Shown here: positions 24,577 through 34,074 of the stretch, one piece after another
Layout: the number at the start of each line of letters is the position of its first letter
Numbering within the stretch: position 1 is the stretch's first letter
Source of the DNA: Omphalotus guepiniiformis
Lineage: Eukaryota; Basidiomycota; Agaricomycetes; Agaricales; Omphalotaceae
DNA: 64,000 nucleotides
Reading direction: 5' to 3'
Assembly (NCBI GenBank): GCA_028554645.1
Contig: JAQOOI010000075.1
Location: 682,001 to 746,000, forward strand
Made by a program: the position numbers and the translations under genes
Notes under the pieces: model-generated
What the model was told of the DNA's origin: nothing
The model's input: only the letters and a program-made list of their open reading frames with translations
Database searches by the model: none

Positions 24577-27048
24577 TCAATTATAATACTTCGCGAGGCG
24601 AGTTAACACACCATGCTCGATAGTCGTCTCCCACAACTGCGTTCTTGCCTTTATGATTTCCTCTGCAAGCTGCTTCCTCCTTATCTTCGCGCGCTTCAGT
24701 AGCTCCGCCCTATCTGAAGTTCTATCAGTTGGGAGGAAGGGACGAGGTGTAGGTGGCGTGAAGACTGATGACGATGCCCCAAGTGATACCGCGTTAGTAT
24801 CCAACGATGCCATGAATGCCGGAAGGAGGCTAGTCAAGGGAATATCGGTATCCTTCCCCTTCCCCTTTCTGGTACTGGTAGTACCTATATCAAGTTCCAT
24901 GTTGGTTAGCCCACAGCCTTGAACGACAGCGTCATGATGAGTCCTCGTATTATTCCAGATAGCACGTCGTAACATACCTTGAGGATCATTCTCCATCGAG
25001 AATCCAGGCATAGCCAGTCCATCGATATTCATTCCAGCGAACATTCCAGTGTCATCTGCCGAATGCAGATTCTCTGTCGAATCCCATCCTGGTGCAAGTG
25101 AAGATGGTGTTAAAGGATCAAATTCCCCGAATGAGCTCATAGATGGCATCGGGGACGCGACCAGAGAAGGGGTTGCACTTATTGAAGACCGGCGCTCAGC
25201 TAGGGTCGACGCATCTGGTGGTATAGATATCGCCAGAAGTTCAGGATCAATCATAGAGTCGGCTGAGGTAGTGGTTAGAACCCCGAGGCTCCCATCCCGG
25301 GAATTCAGAGACTGAGGTGGGCCAGCAGTGAAAAATGACGTATCCATATGTTCAGTAACCGTTCCAGAATCAACGACGTCCATTGCAGTGAATGGAAAAG
25401 GGTCAGTCGAGGAGCGCGTAGGGAGCATTGCCTCCGGTGAGAAATGCTGAGATCCGTCTAAAATTGGCGGCGCGGACCAGGAACCAAAATCCAGAGAGAA
25501 ATCAGCAACTGACGAGGCTGCTGAGTGGTCTGTCGGCGTAAGGGATGACAGAAAAGGGTCATCCAGATTAAGCGAATTGGTGGAATTAGGAAAGGTTTGA
25601 AAGATTGATACCCAACTATCTAGCATCTCAGGATCAAGCTCAGGAGTGGGTTCATGCGAATCCGAGGGCGCAAAAAGTGCATTCAAGGGCGAAGAATGCG
25701 CTCCACTGCCATTATCTTCACCCTGAGTCGCTGTTAGTAAGGATGACAATAAATCATCAAACGGCGATGACACAGGGAATGAGTCTGTTGCATACGAAGG
25801 GGGCGGTGTGCCCGAAGAGCTGCCACTATGCCCATTCAAAGGTTCAAGGACGTGAAGATCGGACGTGGGGTATGAAGCGACTTTTGGCCGATAATGCCCA
25901 CCTACTTTTGGCATCAAGTGGTCGAGCTCCTTTAGCGCGTAAGCCAGCAGCTGAGTCTGATCCCGCTGTGCCTCAAGTTGCCTTCTCAAAAAATGCTCTT
26001 TCTGCAGATGAATGCGTAGGGCAGCCTTCCGAGACGCAGCTTTGATCAGGCTGACCAATTGAGCGATAAGTTGTTTTCCACGATCTCGCTCCCATGTAGA
26101 CTGATATTCCTCGGGGCCTTCTCCCTCCTGAAAAGGATAGGGAACATCCCAGTCGACAGCACCAGCGGGGACTCGATTGAGTTTCCGCTTCTTCAAGGGA
26201 GGGCCAGACGAAGTCTCTCGGCTAAGGCGACTCCCACAGGAAGCAGAGGTTTTCGCCAAAGGTCCCTTGGCTACGAGCTTGAGAATATCCTGGAGCACTG
26301 GGAAAATCTCTCTCTGTTTGATGAGAATTTGGACAATGTCCTGTGTGGTCGGTTTGGGAAGCTTTGCGTAATCGATGGAGCCGAAAGGCAAGATGGGAGC
26401 TCTGGTCACAGAACTTGTCTTCGGTTTTACAGGAGCATCGTCATCGTCAGCAATGACTATAGGATTTGAGGGTGTCATGCCACGCGTATGGCGGTTAGAG
26501 AGCGTCGATGTTTTGATTCCACCGACAAGGCCAGCATGGCCAAGCAAAGCCGACTGGCTACGTAACCAATTGGCAGGTGGAGGTGCTGACGGATCAGGGA
26601 GAGGAATATCAGGCGGCGGGGGACGAGGTGCAGAATCATACGTCTGACGCCGCTGTTTCCTTTTGGTTGGATGATTGGATGGACCTTGAGAGGAACTCCG
26701 TGACGTAGATGGGGTGGAAAGAGTCAAACAAGACGGAGTGAATGCACGGCTCTGAGAGCGACTAGATTTGCTGGCGGCATCCTGATCATGCACCGGAGGT
26801 TGAGAGACAGTTCCTTGAGGATCAGGACTCAACAAAGAGGCTAATGGATTTATGGTATGTTCAGAATTGTAATGGGAACCAGGAAGTGCAATGGCCCCCA
26901 CATTTTGTGTACTATTCGCGGTGCTCGCACGACCGCTTGGCAATGCCAGCGCCGGTGAAGGTGACCTACCTCTCGGAGGGGAAGGCGGCGGAGAGCCAAA
27001 GAGCGATCCTTCATCCTCGTCCGTGATATCATGGCTATCAGTTTGCAT
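24577..27048 (-). CDS. Unknown large Ser/Pro-rich protein, probably nuclear
   Basis: A single coding exon of 823 residues starting MQTDSHDITDEDEGSLFGSP. The upstream frame extension is a 5'-leader intron (GTGAGT..CTTTAG, about 27052-27104), so I place the start at 27048. Most of the chain is Ser/Pro/Thr-rich and probably disordered. Ordered-looking islands are QDIVQILIKQREIFPVLQDI (about 26300), a helical stretch with QLIAQLVSLIKAASRKAALR (about 26040), and the C-terminal helix KIRRKQLAEEIIKARTQLWE ending TRLAKYYN. The basic patch PPLKKRKLNR looks like a nuclear localisation signal. No DNA-binding domain is recognisable. It may be a transcription-associated protein, but that is only inference from composition. 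Confidence 0.7.
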   Translation of the reverse strand: MQTDSHDITDEDEGSLFGSPPPSPPRGRSPSPALALPSGRASTANSTQNVGAIALPGSHYNSEHTINPLASLLSPDPQGTVSQPPVHDQDAASKSSRSQSRAFTPSCLTLSTPSTSRSSSQGPSNHPTKRKQRRQTYDSAPRPPPPDIPLPDPSAPPPANWLRSQSALLGHAGLVGGIKTSTLSNRHTRGMTPSNPIVIADDDDAPVKPKTSSVTRAPILPFGSIDYAKLPKPTTQDIVQILIKQREIFPVLQDILKLVAKGPLAKTSASCGSRLSRETSSGPPLKKRKLNRVPAGAVDWDVPYPFQEGEGPEEYQSTWERDRGKQLIAQLVSLIKAASRKAALRIHLQKEHFLRRQLEAQRDQTQLLAYALKELDHLMPKVGGHYRPKVASYPTSDLHVLEPLNGHSGSSSGTPPPSYATDSFPVSSPFDDLLSSLLTATQGEDNGSGAHSSPLNALFAPSDSHEPTPELDPEMLDSWVSIFQTFPNSTNSLNLDDPFLSSLTPTDHSAASSVADFSLDFGSWSAPPILDGSQHFSPEAMLPTRSSTDPFPFTAMDVVDSGTVTEHMDTSFFTAGPPQSLNSRDGSLGVLTTTSADSMIDPELLAISIPPDASTLAERRSSISATPSLVASPMPSMSSFGEFDPLTPSSLAPGWDSTENLHSADDTGMFAGMNIDGLAMPGFSMENDPQGMLRRAIWNNTRTHHDAVVQGCGLTNMELDIGTTSTRKGKGKDTDIPLTSLLPAFMASLDTNAVSLGASSSVFTPPTPRPFLPTDRTSDRAELLKRAKIRRKQLAEEIIKARTQLWETTIEHGVLTRLAKYYN

Positions 27049-27492
27049 ATGGCTAAAGAAAAAGGTGAATGAAGAGCGATAAGAGGCTAAATTGGATGTA
27101 CTCACCTGCTGTATGACAGATATGCAAGTCAGCGGATTGCAGAAAGCCAGGATGATGAGGATACGAAAACAGGTGTGAGAGATGGATAGTTGTCCCAATT
27201 CGTTGTGTTTGACGGCGACAGATGCTCCCGGCGCCGTCTACCTTCAAAAACAAGGGATGTCAATGTGAAATTAATCTGGAGAAGATGAAAAAATGCAAGT
27301 GAGGACGAAAACTGCACGCGAACTGCACGTGCATTGATGTCGTAATTGTGGTGACTCAACCACTGCCAATGACCCATGATGAATGAGTGTACATACACGC
27401 CTAGTGTAAATTTCTAAAAAAACTATGGTATAGATTGAATCACCTCATAACGATACATGTCATTTTACAAGAATGTAATTTGTAATCTACAA
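27049..27492. other. 5' leader with intron, and intergenic
   Basis: Contains the leader of the Ser-rich gene, including an intron with GTGAGT donor and CTTTAG acceptor just before its ATG, then its promoter and the 3' flank of the next minus-strand gene. I see no separate gene. Confidence 0.5.
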
Positions 27493-28595
27493 CTAATGCA
27501 TGCCAAATTCTTCTGTCATTCCCCTGGTCATTCGACGACCAGGTATCATTCCACCTGCGCCACCCATGTTGCCCAAGTTACCCATGTTGTTCATTCCCCC
27601 AGGCATGCCCATGGCACCCATATGTGAAGGTGTTTGATGTCCAAAGTCCATACCACCGCCCATTCCAATGTTTCCTCCAATTGGCCCCATTCCAGAGCCC
27701 ATGCCGCCCATGCCGCCCATTCCACCACCCATATTACCCATATTACCCATTCCCATATTACCCCCCATTCCTCCTATCGCAATTCCACCACTCATACCAC
27801 TTCCCATGCCTCCCATCCCCATTCCCCCACCCATGCCTCCCATTCCCATACCACCACCCATGTTCATTCTCATTGGCGAACCGTCATGCCGACCAGAGTT
27901 CATAAACTGATTTTGTTGCATCATACCACCACCTACGCCTCCAGGGAAATGTTGCCCAGGCCCAGGCCCACCTCTCATGACGTTCGGAGATCCGGGGTAT
28001 GGATAATTGACTGGAGGCGGTACATGAGGACTGTGGCCAGGATGTCTCTGCATCTGTGGAGGTACATTGGGAACGCTCGAGAGATGGAATTCCCGTTGAT
28101 CTCTGACAGGTGTTTGCATCTGTACCTGGGACTGTCCTTGCTGCTGTGTTTCCTCTGACGGGCCGTTTTCTTCTTCAAACTGTTTCTGAGCTGCTTCCCT
28201 TAAGGCTGTAGGGTCATAGTAAAGTTCTGAATACTCTTCTACAAAGAACCTTGAACTAGTTAGCAGTCAAGGTCAAGAAGGGGTATGCTTACTCACTGTT
28301 GTGTACCGACGTCCCATTGAGGACCACGATCAGCCCGGGCTGTGAGTAACAACGAGTTCCACTCAGAGGCACTTTCCTAGTAGTTCTTAAGTAGTGAGCA
28401 CTTGCTCTCAAATCAACGCCAGAATACACGAACTATTGCTTGTGACATTTCATGACTTGACTGACCCACGTCTGTCCGTATGCCTTGGCCTGTGGCTTGG
28501 GCTTTTACTTCTGCTGTAAGTTTTGCGCCAATCCTTTGAGCATTATGCCGAGGTACTTTAACTTTTATGATGCCTACAGGCTTTCCAGGTGCCAT
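27493..28595 (-). CDS. Unknown protein with Met/Gly-rich low-complexity C-terminus
   Basis: About 300 residues in four exons. The N-terminus ([20 protein letters not shown]) is compact. It continues through GIRTD, an intron, [20 protein letters not shown], then [20 protein letters not shown]. The C-terminal half (27493-28119) is low complexity: a Pro/Gly/Gln stretch, then many Met-Gly repeats (units such as MGGGMGMGG), ending TEEFGMH. Such segments often drive condensate formation, but that is inference. I do not recognise the N-terminal domain. The gene is divergent with the coiled-coil gene at 28717, sharing about 120 bases of promoter. An ATG at 28634 is an alternative start. Confidence 0.7.
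27560..27880 (-). repeat. Met-Gly coding tandem repeat
   Basis: Imperfect short tandem repeat of CCCAT/ACC-type units on the plus strand, coding Gly and Met on the minus strand (G-G-M, M-G-N, G-M-G-G). It is low-complexity and likely length-variable between isolates. Open frames on the plus strand here are shadows of it. Confidence 0.8.
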
Positions 28596-28716
28596 GTCAG
28601 CAGTAAGAAACTGAGAAGAGATTGAATTCAGCACTGTGCACGTGCGACTTCTGAGCGGAAGGTCAAAGCAACCCTGGTCGTCGCAAACGCGAGGTCACTT
28701 TCCCACTTCAAACCTC
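28596..28716. promoter_or_regulatory. Short divergent promoter
   Basis: Only 121 bases separate the start codons of the Met/Gly-rich gene (minus) and the coiled-coil gene (plus), so regulatory sequence is shared. Inference from gene positions. Confidence 0.6.
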
Positions 28717-30762
28717 ATGTCAAGAAGGGGTACGACACCTTCATTGGAAGCTTCACAACAAACTCACATTGACGACCTTGTCCAACGCAATCGCACCCTT
28801 GATCACACAATCCGGAAATTGAAAGACGAGCTAGCGCAAGAAAAGTCTAGAGCCAAGAACGCTGTTCATGATATACAACAAAGGTGGCATGCCGAACAGC
28901 GTGAATGGCGCGAAGGCTGCGATACCCTCCAATCATGCCATCGCATAGCCCATCTTCGGACTGTAGTTGAACTCGAGAAAGTCAGGCTGGCTGTCTTGAA
29001 CGAGCAGGACGCTCTCAGAAGAGAGAAGGCTGCAGCTTTGCAAAGGGAATTCATGATTACCAAGTTTCAGGTTACAGAAGGAGAGCTGGAGAGAAGAATC
29101 GAGGATCTCGAGGATGAACTTGAAGAACTGGGCGCGTCACGCGAGGAGGAAAGGCGAATACTGAGCGGTGAAGTCAAAGAACTTGCTTCTCATTTGAAGC
29201 TTCAGGAGGAACAATTGGCTGCAGCCGAGCAAGAGAATGAAGTACTTCAAGTGCGTAATCAGATACCCGTATTCATGTAATTATATCCTCAGTGATGCAT
29301 GATTTCACAGACTGAACTAAAGGGACTACATAAATCTGTTGCCGAGCAGCAAGTGCTCTCAGAGTCTACCGCTGCAAAGCTCGAGCGTGCGTCGCTTCAG
29401 CTTGAAGGCGAACGCGGCAAAAAGGTGGACCTGCAGCGCGCCAATGACGAGTTCAGACACACTATTGACGACCTCAAACGACAGCTTGATAAATGGCAAT
29501 CTCTCGAGACAAAGGGTGGAGCCGAGGTGGAAACCCTGCGAAAGAGACGTGTTGAACTTGAGGTTGAGGTTCAAGCTTTGCGAAGCCAGCTCGCCAAACG
29601 AGAGGAAGAAGAAGGGAAAGCAGTCGAGGCTGAGAGAAGCAAAAGACAAAAACTCAAGCAAACCCTTGATCAGTGGATGGTTGGTATCTTACTTCTTTGC
29701 AAATGGTTCAACTGAACAGAGGTCATCACAGAATCACAGCAAATCTGTGCAAACTGAGTTTGATGACGCAAAGAAGCAACTTGGCAAAGTTGAGAGGGAG
29801 ATGAAGAAGCTGAAAAGGGAGCTCGATCTTGAGCGGACAAAGACGCGCGCATCTGCGTCTCAGAAAGTATGTGGCAATTCCGTTCATTCTCTTATTCTTA
29901 TTCAATCAGAGCAGCAGAACCCAATCCTTTCAGAAGACGAAGTGGTCCACGAAATGAGTCGCGCCGCGTCTCCAAACTCGCCTCCAATAGCATCAGGATC
30001 GCGACCCAAAGCTTCCAAGCCAGCATCTAAGCAGGCCTCGCGGCGGAATCGTAAAGCGCCGGATGTTGTTGCTGATGCTCCGACTGAAGACGAAGTTCAG
30101 GAGGTATCCGAGGTCAGAAACAAAGGCAAGGGTAAGGCCAAAGCCACGGAAAGCGACGTGGAACCTGCCCCGAAAGCCACTCGCAGAAGAGGAAATGTTG
30201 TCACTGAGTCGACAGTCACGGGTGGAAGCGACACAGAGATTGAAGAGGTACCTCGCGAGGCGATGGGAGCGCCTGCCACTAAGCGGAGGGCTACGAAGAA
30301 GAACCCTGCCGAGTCGGAAGATGAATCACAGGCTAAGGGTAAACGGAGGCGGAAGGTCTCTCCGATGCCAGTAGCAGGCGATGAGGTTGGCGAGGAATTC
30401 TCCGAGGTCCCTACAAAGAGGAAAAAGCAAAACACTAATGGGAGTGGCAAGCGGGGGGATGTTGTACCACCAAGTGGTGTTGAAAGTACAGCATCAACGG
30501 TTACGACTGACGCAGATGCAGGAAAAGCTAAGAAGAAACGGAAAATCAATCTCTTCGCGAATACTGCCAGCGCTCTTCCTGCAAATTTGTTTGGTTCTCA
30601 GGTAGGGTGCAGTCATTCATCAAGTGAATGCATATTGACATGTTTAAATCATAGAACGATGCCCTAGGCTTGAACATTCCAACAGTGCTTTCGCCTCTCA
30701 AGACGGATGCTGTGCCGCGTGCGAGTGCGAGCGTTCTCTCGCGGACAATTGGAAGGCGATGA
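28717..30762 (+). CDS. Unknown coiled-coil protein with basic, Ser/Lys-rich C-terminus
   Basis: Starts MSRRGTTPSLEASQQTHIDD. The first 330 residues form a long coiled coil (IDDLVQRNRTLDHTIRKLKD, LERRIEDLEDELEELGASRE and similar heptads) over several exons. The second half is rich in Lys, Ser, Glu and Pro with basic clusters such as KAKKKRKINLF, likely nuclear signals, and the end is NIPTVLSPLKTDA…SVLSRTIGRR. The stop comes after a short last intron near 30605-30660. About 600 residues. The build suggests a structural or chromosome-associated protein, possibly kinetochore or spindle-pole related, but I know of no family motif that would confirm this. It shares a promoter region with the gene at 27493-28595. 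Confidence 0.75.
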
Positions 30763-31407
30763 TGATTGAATCTTGGAAAGTTTTTGGCCTTGCATATTTT
30801 ATAATGCCTCACGACAGAAAGACGTCAAGAGCGGTTGGCCGTCGTCCGCTCAGCTCCTGATTGAATTCATGCTTCTGCGCAACTTGAGCCCCGCCCTATA
30901 CGCACTGTATTACGCAGGTACGCGTGCGACGTACGCCTCTAATCTTCCTGCTAAATGATGATGTGATCTCAGACGTTTATGCAACAGAATTGCACTTCTA
31001 TGTTTCTATACGTAGTATTGCTAGCAGTACATGACAAGTGTAGACTACTTATTACGACTGTAGCCACTACATGAAACTCCTCTCTACGTAGAAAAGAGCG
31101 TGATTGGAGCGATTAAGGAGGCTTTTCAATCTGAACCACCTTTGTGTAAAGAACACCTGCGCCCGAGAATCACAGTGAAGCAAGACGCCAAACGAGAAAC
31201 GACGGGGGTGTGTAGGTGGTTGTGTAAACGGTGAAGGTGGTAGTGAAAATTTTCTCTTATGAATCCATGTTCGAGCGGCGCTTCAATTTGTCAGCCATTT
31301 TCTTGAGCGTCTATTTTGGTGCACCCTTAAACGAAAGCCGACCCTTATACACACCCGATCAAACCGTAGGGAATGTAGTATTTTGCCCTTCGTCCCTTAC
31401 AATCACC
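30763..31407. other. Intergenic, amylase promoter
   Basis: About 650 bases between the coiled-coil gene and the amylase start. It must hold the amylase promoter. I see no gene or structured RNA. Confidence 0.4.
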
Positions 31408-33948
31408 ATGAATATCCTTAAGTCATGGATGTATGGAAGTCGTCCGTCTTTTGGCTCTCCTCTGAGTTACATGAAACTTGGTCCAGAAGGCTCACATGAA
31501 AATCCTTTGATGGTATGCGTGTTCGCAGTTTTGTCTCCAGCCTCGTTTAATAACTTGTGTTTCTTCTGCTAAAGATTCAATTCTTCACATGGGACTCTCG
31601 CATCGAGGGTATGAGCTGGTGGAAGCATTTAGAGATGGAGATACCGACACTAGCCGAAATGGGGTTTACACAGGTCTGGTTGCCTCCGCCGAACAAAGCA
31701 GCTCATAAGGTGTGTATGCTGCTCAAATCGACTGAGCGTTCACTAACAGCTATTAGGATGGTCGCGGTTATGATGCCTATGATCTGGTAATGCTAGTCCC
31801 AAGTCTCCCAGAGGATTTATTTGCACCAATGTAGTGACATTGACCTTGACAGTGGGACATCGGCGAATTCGATCAGAAAGGCTCCGTAGGTACTCGATGG
31901 GGTACTAGAGAAGAACTGCTCCAGGCCTGTGACGTAGCGAAATGCCACAATATAGATATCATTATAGACGCTGTTCTCAATGTGCGTACTATCCTTTACA
32001 TTGTGACCCTAGACTGACAGACAGAATCAGCACAAACTAGGCGCTGATAGACTGGAAACATTTCCTGCTGTTCCTGTAAAATCTGATGACCGACTGAAAG
32101 AAGCTGGGAAAGTGAGAGAAATCCAGGTAAGATACTTCTCGCCATGGACTGCCATTAACTAATATCTTTCAGGGATGGACCGCTTTTGACTTTTCAGGAA
32201 GGGGTAAAAAGGTGAATTCATGCGCCTAAATAAATCCTGTTTGAGCACAAGTTTATTTCTCGTAGTATAGCAGTATGTGCTGGAGTCAAGAACATTTTTC
32301 CGGTAATTTCAGCGTATCTTGGCTGTGCTGTATATTCATTGAGAGACAGGACTTGATTGGGACCAGAAGACACGGACCAAGGCTGTTTTTCGTATAACAG
32401 GCAAGGGCCATAAAGGTTGGTCGAAAAATGTCGACCGGGAATTGGGCAATTACGACTACCTGCTGGGAATTGATGTACCTTCATTTCTCGTTGTTGTTGT
32501 TTTGGATTTCCGACAAACTTTGCAGATTGATCATCGACACCCTGCTGTCCAGCAAGATTTGCTGGCCTGGGGCCGATGGATACTTGAAGTACTACACCCT
32601 CCCACTGTATACAAATGACGTTCCTTGACGGTTCGGCACTAGACAACGGGCGCCGTGGGCTTTCGACTTGATGCTATCAAGCACATCGACCGCCAATTCT
32701 TGCTGAAATTCGTGAGCACTTGATTTTACGTCCAGCCCCAGAACTTGATGAAAATGTTTTAGATTCAAACCACCCGACGAGCCACGAATTCTAGAATGTT
32801 TGCTGTGTGTCAGTCTATCCTCTGTGCTAACATTGATTTTTCACTGAATAAACATTGCAACAGGCGAATATTGGTCTGGAGAGTATGTCCGGTCATTGCA
32901 ATCAAAGTAGCTCCATAATAAACCGATCATAGCTTGAGACTGGTTCTACCCTACATTCGTGCTTTCAAAGGCGAAGTACGTCTTCATCTCTTCATCGTCA
33001 ACTAAAATACTGAGAAATTCACAGACGACATTCTTTGATGTCCCTTTACATATGAACTTCTATCAAGCGAGCAATCAGTACTCGCGATATGATTTGCGAT
33101 ACATTTTGCATAATACTATCGTCAAAGTGAAGCCTGAAGACGCCGTGACTTTCGTTGATAATCATGAGTAGGTAGATTTCTCTTGCTTGCAATCGCGTTG
33201 CCTGACTATTACTTACACCTATAGCACTGTAAGTTCTGGAAGTACCTGGTATCATTTTGTGTCTTGACAAAATTGTAGGTCGAAGGTCAAAGCTTAGAAA
33301 GCTGGGTGAGTATGCCATTATTTTTTGTGTGCAACGTTTGTTGAATTCAAGTCAGGTAGGGGACCATTTCAAGATCCAGGCTTACGCTCTGATATTGTTG
33401 CGGAAAGACGGACACCCTTGCGTTGCGCTCGATCACTTTTTCTCCGTGACTAAAAGCTTTGCCACTTCAGTTGCGTATTCTATGGGGATTTGTACCGCCA
33501 TTCAGAATGCTACAACGAAAATACCTCCCGGAACTTGAAACTGCTCATCGAAGCCCGGCAATTTCACGCTTATGGTGCAACTCTGGACTATTTCCAGGAG
33601 CGAAACTGTATAGGGTTCGTTCGCTTGGGAGATTCAGTGCATTCTGGCTGCGCTGTTATTCTCAGTAATCGAGAAGAGTAAGTGGTTTTTTTTCCATCGG
33701 TCTGTATCTAACATTCATGTGTCATTCTTCAGCGACCATCTTCATAGTATCAAAATGAATGTGGGACAGGTATGAAATCGTGCTTTTGCAACTTCAACAC
33801 CGTGGCTGAAACATTGCAACGACAGGCCCATGCTGGATCCACTTTCAAGAGTTTAATGACGCAAGATGGTCGGGTAGAAATAGATGCCGACGGCTGGGGT
33901 GACTTTACATGTTTTGCGGGTTCTGTGCAGGTTTGGGTACGACTTTAA
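31408..33948 (+). CDS. Intracellular-type alpha-amylase, GH13 (subfamily 5-like)
   Basis: Hydrolyses alpha-1,4-glucan. No signal peptide is seen, which fits the bacterial-liquefying-type amylases that fungi keep inside the cell. Blocks in order: IQFFTWDSR, WLPPPNKA, DGRGYDAYDLWDIGEFDQKG, IIIDAVLN-HKLGAD, GWTAFDFSGRGKK, LDWDQKTRTK, GNYDYLLGID-IDHRHPAV, GAVGFRLDAIKHI with the nucleophile Asp, AVCEYWSGE with the acid/base Glu, and TFVDNHD-T with the third Asp. The C-terminus is FTCFAGSVQVWVRL. About 14 short introns. One intron near 33418-33470 has no good in-frame GT donor (see findings), so one lesion cannot be excluded. The start (MNILKSWMYGSRP) is the first ATG giving a sensible N-terminus; others upstream are possible. 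It faces a sugar transporter on the opposite strand. Confidence 0.82.
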
Positions 33949-34074
33949 TTGTGTTTGGGTTTTTGGGTTTTGTTGCACTTTGGTGGATCACGCTTGTGTG
34001 TATTGTAGATGTATTTCTTCGCTAATAATCTACACACTTAATTATACAGAGTTCATGCATTTGTTATTTAATGG

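Noticed and set aside
27624..28158. Several plus-strand open frames rich in Pro, His and Ser
   Set aside because: They are shadows of the minus-strand Met/Gly repeat, so their composition follows from it.
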